From contig NC_081844.1 in the NCBI RefSeq assembly GCF_963259705.1, positions 105,426,671-105,490,670 on the forward strand: DNA of 64,000 nucleotides, read 5' to 3'. Positions 59,125 through 64,000 of the stretch are shown here, piece after piece (positions within the stretch are counted from its first letter, which is position 1; each line of letters begins with the position of its first letter). Below the pieces are notes generated by a model, which saw only the letters and a list, made by a program, of their open reading frames with translations, was not told the origin of the DNA and ran no database searches. Position numbers and translations under genes: made by a program. The stretch comes from Myotis daubentonii. Taxonomy: Eukaryota > Chordata > Mammalia > Chiroptera > Vespertilionidae.

Positions 59125-59269
59125 TAGTTTAATAAAGTGTGTGTATTACATATTTAAGGGTTTGATAATGTTTACTTCAATTAGTTTCTGTATTATTCTA
59201 TGTCAGGTGTTAAGAAAATAAGGGAGTTTTAAAACTCACCTTTATTGAGCAACTACTTTTCATTCAAAT

Positions 59270-59480
59270 ACAGTATTTCCCTAATATTTGCAGGCACTGT
59301 TGTAGGTGCTAATACTGTAATACTGGTACTACCATTACTGTTTATTGAGAATCTTCTATTTTTCATGTGTTATAACATTTAATATTCACAATAAGCTTAA
59401 AAGTTAGGTATTTTCATCCTTATTTTGAAAATGAGAAAACTGAGACTCAGAATGTCCAAAGTTAACTAGTGGTTAACTAG
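59270..59480 (+). repeat. MIR remnant
   Basis: 'TTGCAGGCACTGTTGTAGGT', 'CATTTAATATTCACAATAAG' and 'GAAAATGAGAAAACTGAGAC' are MIR text in order. Confidence 0.75.
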
Positions 59481-60194
59481 GCTCTGTTTATGCAGAGCCT
59501 TCCCTGCGTGATTCTCCTTCACTGAGAAATGCAAAGATGCACAGTCTCAGCTCTCCGGAAGTGAAAGCAAAGAAGATGTCAGTAATTTACATACACATAT
59601 GAATTTTATCTCATTCAATCCCCAAGGTAACTCTCATCAAACAGTGGTAATGGTGGAATGATGTAGGTGGTATTGTTGGTATTGTTATCAGCTCCATGCC
59701 TAAACGCTTGCAATTCAAGACCTACTGATAATTGCAGTCTGTCATAAAGTCAGAGAAAATGCTATGGGAATGAAGGGAGAAGGGGGAACACGGGCAGTGG
59801 GACTCAGAGTGCTTGCAGGGGAGGTTAGCTCAGACATTGGAAAAGTGATCATTTGACCTGGGCTTTGGAAAATAAGAATGGCTTCTCTAAAGCTTTCTAA
59901 TGTTGTCATCAGTTGTCTGAGGGTGTATCTAAGAGGAGTAATTGGTCACATAGCCATTGACAGAGCAGGGATTATAATCTGATCCGCTTTCCCCTTCACC
60001 TTGGATCCTGGCCCTTGTCCAGAACAGCATACCAGGAAAGATTTGTTGGTCTTTTGACATCTCTTTGTGAACAAAGCTAAGTCCTGGTTCTGTTTGACTC
60101 TAGAAACAGATTATGTATGGTTAAAGGGAAAAGAAAAGCCGCAAAGGACCGGGGTCAGCCAGGTCACCTGCTCCAAGTCAAAAGATGCCGATTT

Positions 60195-60415
60195 GCCCTA
60201 CCTGGTTCAGTGGATAGAGCACCAGCCTGTGGACTGAAGGGTACCGGGTTTGATTCCCATCAAGGGCACATGCCTGGGTTGTGGGTTTGATCCCTAGTAG
60301 GGGGTGTGCAGGAGGCAGCCGATCAATGATTCTCTCTCATCATTGATGTTTCGCTCTCTCTCTTCCTCTCCCTTCCTCTCTCTGAAATCAATAAAAATAT
60401 ATTTGTATATTTTTA
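60195..60415 (+). mobile_element. Ves SINE, full length
   Basis: The head GCCCTACCTGGTTCAGTGGA has A-box TGGTTCAGTGGATAGAGC and B-box GGTTTGATTCC, followed by the 'CATCATTGATGTTTC' and CT-rich body and AATCAATAAAAATATATTTG tail. The flanks AAAAGATGCC (60180-60189 and 60416-60425) are the target duplication. Confidence 0.94.
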
Positions 60416-60493
60416 AAAAGATGCCAGTTCTGCCCTGATCTGTGTGTGTGGCCTTGGACCTCAGTTTCCTTATCTGCAGAATGATGTATAGGC

Positions 60494-60664
60494 TAGTGTT
60501 TCTCAAACATTTGTATGCATCTGAATCACCTGGAGAGTGTCTTCAAACAAAAATCGCTGGACCCCACCCCAGAGTTTCTGATCCAGCAAATGGGAATGTC
60601 CATCTAACAAGTTCTCAGGTGACGCTGATGATGTGAGGCCAAGGACCAAACTTGAGAACCACTG
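60494..60664 (+). mobile_element. MER5A-like hAT remnant
   Basis: 'TAGTGTTTCTCAAACATT', 'ATCTGAATCACCTGGAGAGT', 'CCCCACCCCAGAGTTTCTGA' and 'CTTGAGAACCACTG' match the MER5A family, with the inverted ends still visible. No clear 8-bp duplication remains, as expected for an old copy. Confidence 0.85.
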
Positions 60665-61580
60665 GTCTCTTCTCTGAGATCGCATTTCCTCTCTAGTGCT
60701 CTATTTAAAAACTAACGGCATAGAAATCAGGGGCCTGGACCATATAGTTCCACCTCCAACTGCATATGCAGTTGAGTAAGTCACCTAACCATCCTCTGCC
60801 TGTGTCTTCATCCGTGAATTATGGCTCTTAGTTCCCTGTGACATAGGATGAATGAGAGAGTCAACTCCCACTTACAAGAAACCCCTTTTGAAAGAATACT
60901 TCATAAATTGTCAATTGTGCATATCCATGTATGAAGACTCCACTTTGCATAATTTTTGAGGAAACCTTTAAAATGAAAAAGCAATAGAAAATGTCTCTCC
61001 TCCTCTTTTCTATAAAGAAAAGGAAGTTTGATGTAAGAGGAAGTGTTCCCATGGAGAATGTACTTAAAATCCAAATGACCCAGGAGGGACCTCATCCTAT
61101 TTGGCAGATAAAAGTTTCCCTGCCATCTAGTTAACAAATTAATAAAAAAGAGCATAAATAAAAGGGAATAATAACTTAGAGCTGAACACCTGAGTCCGTG
61201 AGCCCTTTAGGGCCTTGGCACCCAAAGAGAAGGGGAAAGATCCTTGTCTCAGAGGCTTTGAAAGAGGCTTTCCTTGGACATTAGGGGAGCTCTGGGGGCC
61301 CTAAGAGCGAAGGGCTGACATGCCCGGGGCATGAGTCTGTTTGATCCAATAAAGAGCCAAAAAAAAAAAAGTCTGGTAAGTAATTTCGCTATTTCATTTG
61401 GTGCAAAAAAAAGAAGGCAAAACGGAATAGTCAGTGAGCCAAAGCACAAAATGGGCAGGATGTGAATGCAGGCCGACCCTTCCCCAGACATTTCTCCGCC
61501 TGCATGAAGCGCTCACTGCTGAGGCTCACACACAGTAGCGTGCATTTAAACCATGGTGACCCTTTTGTGTTTTTTGATAG

Positions 61581-61684
61581 GCGAAGATGAGGACGAATTT
61601 GAGAATTTCATGCTGCCTCTTACAGTCTCTTTTGAAACAGTATTACAAATATTCAGCAACAACTTTAAACAAGAAGATGTGAAG
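61581..61684 (+). CDS. RANBP17: RANBP17 coding exon E
   Basis: Fifth exon, 104 nt, after a 16.5-kb intron. The acceptor is gtgttttttgatag and the donor is GTGGGT after AAG. Two bases complete Gly, followed by 34 codons: EDEDEFENFMLPLTVSFET, then VLQIFSNNFKQEDVK. The acidic EDEDEFE loop followed by FMLPLT is typical of this family. The exon ends in phase 0. The next expected exon, starting near RMLIGLARDLRG, is not found by 64000. The frame stays open for about 160 nt past the donor, but that part has no family similarity. Confidence 0.95.
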
Positions 61685-64000
61685 GTGGGTTTGTTTCCAA
61701 ACAGGAGGAAAGGCAATTTTGTTCATTCTAGAATCTCCAGGTCCAGAAGAAGGTGCTGCATGTCCACGTGTGCTCTGTGCCTCGTCCGCATCTTGTCCCT
61801 AACTGCATGTGTCTTTCCGTTGTACTTTTCATATAAGTGTTGAAGTTAATGGGCTTTGAGATCAGCGATGAGTTGGGACAGTAAGTTTACGATTAGGTGA
61901 CACAGACTTGTCTCTCATTGCAGTTAATGTCTTTAAAAGAACATTTCTCGTGGGCACACCACTTTAAGCATCCCTGTCCTCTCATCTACCCTGAACTGTA
62001 TGTTTCAACATATTTATATGGAAGAATGCACAAACATACACATGTTAAAACACTACATCTCTAAATATTTTTTAAACAATTTATATAAATCAAGACTTTA
62101 TTAAATGGCTAGGCATATATGTATAAATAGGAGCTGGTCTTGAAGTATTGCATTCTTAAACTGAACAAAGTGATTAGGATAACTGATAGCTAAGTAAGGT
62201 TTTTATGTGCCTGTGGGAGCCATATTAGGATTGATTTGACAAGTCAGTTCAGCTGTGGCAACAGTCATAATATCTAAGGCAACATTATGTTTTATTAGTA
62301 AAATCCTTAAGTGTAGCAAGCTGTTTGTGACAAAGCAGCCCCATATTTTAATGTGGAGGATGGGGAGCACAGGGTCTGCTCAGTCGGAAGAGCATCTTCT
62401 GAAATTATAATGTGTCCAGGCTGTATTAAATAGATTGACACTGATTATTATTTGTAAGAAAGTAATGTAGTCCCGAAAATGTAGGCACCTTTGCTGGTGA
62501 TGCTTGAGTTATATTTTATCGTTATTTGAAATAAGTTGACCAAAATATTAACCATCGCTTTGCATGGCTCCTCTTCTCTCTACAAAAAAAAAAAAAAAAA
62601 AAAAAAATTCGCAACAAGAAGCCAACTAGAAAAATAATTGCCTTTGATGATTATTTTAGGATAATTCTTCTACCAAAAACTAATTAGCTAAATACTGTAC
62701 CTTTTAATTTGAAATAAAGTTTTTGAAATTAGTATTTATCAGCATGCAATAGTCACAGAATTTTAAAACCAAAAGAGATTGTAGAGATTTTCTTTGCCTT
62801 TATAGTTTTGTTGAAATTCTACACCAGTTTCTATGCGGGTAGCTGTGTTTTTCAGATGTGTCACAGATATTTCGTGACCAACAAGATCTTTGCAGCTTTA
62901 AGGTAGCTATTGCTTTATGTCAAAAAGAAGCGAGGTTGAAAAACACCATCTTTATAAAAATTCCATCTGTCTCATTGGAAGATTTCATTATGTTCCAAGT
63001 CCACTTTGATGTGATCCCATCCAGTTTGATAGAAACCATCTTCCTCGAGTCATTTTTAATGGAGTTCCAGTGATATATCCCTAAACCAGCAAGTTCTTAA
63101 CGACCCTGGAAAGTGACTGCTTGATTACACTTTAACGGTATTTGCAAATAAAATCACAAGTAATTAAGGGGAAATCTCCAGGCTTTTGAGCAAGTTTGAT
63201 GCATGATAACTGCCTGATTCAGCTTCATCTAGAGTAATGCTGTGTAGGCAACAGCTACGGAGATCAATAGCAACGTAATGATGGTGGCAGAATTAAGTGA
63301 GTAACCTGAGAACTGTGCCTCAGAATGCATGCAGCTGCCACGAACCAGGGCCACACAGTGCACTCCGTGCTTCCGTCCTAAATGTTCATCAAAAGACGCC
63401 CTGCAGGAAAATGGAGTTAGATGCTCTTTATTGCTGATCGTGTCTCTTGCCACATTTATCAGGGAAATTGGATTAGCAGTTGGCAGCTGCAGGTAGACAA
63501 GATTCTGCAGTGATTAAATATGCAGCTTGGCTGCATTTGTTGTGACAGACCTTTAGTAAATTCTACTGTAAGCACCATCTGTCTAATTTGTATAAAGAAA
63601 ACTTGGTGCTTTAAGCCACCAGTGAAGAACTAAATCTGTTGCTTTATCATAAACAAAACTTTTGCACTAAATGCTTTTAAATGTAATTTATTAGGTTAGG
63701 GCTATTTTTCTATCATGATGAATAAATAATACATGCAAAAGTGCTTTCAGGTACTTCATTTTGCAAGGACTAGAGATAAAAACGGTTCGGTTTTGTTCTT
63801 CAATAAAGTATTTAGTATTCCAATCCACAGGAGGTGATGCTGTTAAAATATCTCTATGAAAATGCCTTGGGACTGCCATATTCATTTAATTTGCAACCCT
63901 TACCAGGATTTTCTAACTCCCTATTTATAGATATTTTTCAAATGCAGATTTCAGGATGAACATAAACATTAAGGACCAATGTTGCCAAATTGAAATATGG
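61685..64000 (+). other. RANBP17: Downstream RANBP17 intron sequence
   Basis: Begins with the GTGGGT donor and contains no recognisable next exon. A pure A-run of about 25 nt lies at 62583-62607. The part from 63100 to 63900 is repeat-free and looks like a conserved non-coding element (see findings). Confidence 0.7.
62583..62607 (+). repeat. Poly-A run
   Basis: About 25 uninterrupted A. No recognisable retroelement body precedes it. Confidence 0.8.

Larger units (their letters stand above)
45062..61580 (+). other. RANBP17: RANBP17 intron D-E (16.5 kb)
   Basis: GTAAGG...ATAG intron. 45062-47191 and 47553-51140 are mostly single-copy sequence with MIR remnants. 47192-47552 is a HeliBat. 51140-52488 holds old repeats. 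52489-59124 is the nested transposon cluster. 59125-61580 holds MIR, Ves and MER5-like copies. No host exon is recognised inside. Confidence 0.85.

Noticed and set aside
33439..61684. Assignment of the five exons to XPO7
   Set aside because: The paralogue shares most motifs, but [16 protein letters not shown] and LTVSFETVLQIF fit RANBP17 as I know it. A database comparison would settle it.
61685..61843. Extension of exon E as a C-terminal alternative
   Set aside because: The frame stays open past the GTGGGT donor, but the added residues have no family similarity. Intron retention only.
1..64000. CRISPR arrays, operons, prokaryotic or viral gene clusters
   Set aside because: No regular spacer repeats, no dense coding, and clear mammalian exons and repeats throughout.

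Overview
This window is eukaryotic, AT-rich and almost entirely intronic. The organism is a vesper bat (Vespertilionidae) or close relative. I infer this from the mobile elements: five Ves-type tRNA SINEs, five HeliBat-type Helitrons (3' hairpin GTGCACGAA/TTCGTGCAC followed by CTAG, inserted between A and T), a SPIN hAT element, other short hAT elements with 8-bp target duplications, and young L1 3' ends.

The only host gene I can support is RANBP17 (Ran-binding protein 17, an exportin-7 paralogue of the importin-beta superfamily), on the + strand. Five consecutive coding exons lie at 33439-33512, 34522-34602, 44799-44862, 44953-45061 and 61581-61684. Together they give 432 nt, exactly 144 codons, with every junction in phase. 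They encode the middle of a protein of about 1,090 residues. The residues at exon C (YILLKK) favour RANBP17 over XPO7. The intron between exons 2 and 3 of the window is not an ordinary GT-AG intron: it begins ATATCCTTT, ends TTCCTTAAC-N7-AC, and so reads as a U12-type AT-AC intron of about 10.2 kb. Positions 1-33438 and 61685-64000 are flanking introns with no exon I could find.

Layout: 1-4.6 kb unique intron with a possible conserved element near 2.3-2.6 kb; 4.8-6.5 kb old L1 interrupted by a hAT; 10.1-11.5 kb an L1 3' end inside a MIR, a hAT and a Ves SINE; 14-15.5 kb a SPIN element split by a 1.2-kb HeliBat; 17.6 kb another hAT; 18.6-20.3 kb repeat-poor sequence that may be regulatory; 21.7-23.5 kb a 5'-truncated L1 with an open ORF2 tail; 36.6-37.3 and 39.1-39.7 kb two retroviral LTRs inside the U12 intron; 52.4-59.1 kb a deep nest (MIR split by Tigger, itself split by a poly-T insertion, a HeliBat and an ORF1-only L1 derivative), followed by a second ORF1-only element in the opposite orientation and another HeliBat.

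The most interesting part is 53-59 kb. Two full-length, 'half-L1' (HAL1-like) retrotransposons, each with a 5'UTR, an open ORF1 and an L1-like 3' tail but no ORF2, sit as an inverted pair only about 0.7 kb apart. They differ by an in-frame heptad expansion in the ORF1 coiled coil. No prokaryotic features, CRISPR arrays, rRNA or functional tRNA genes were seen.
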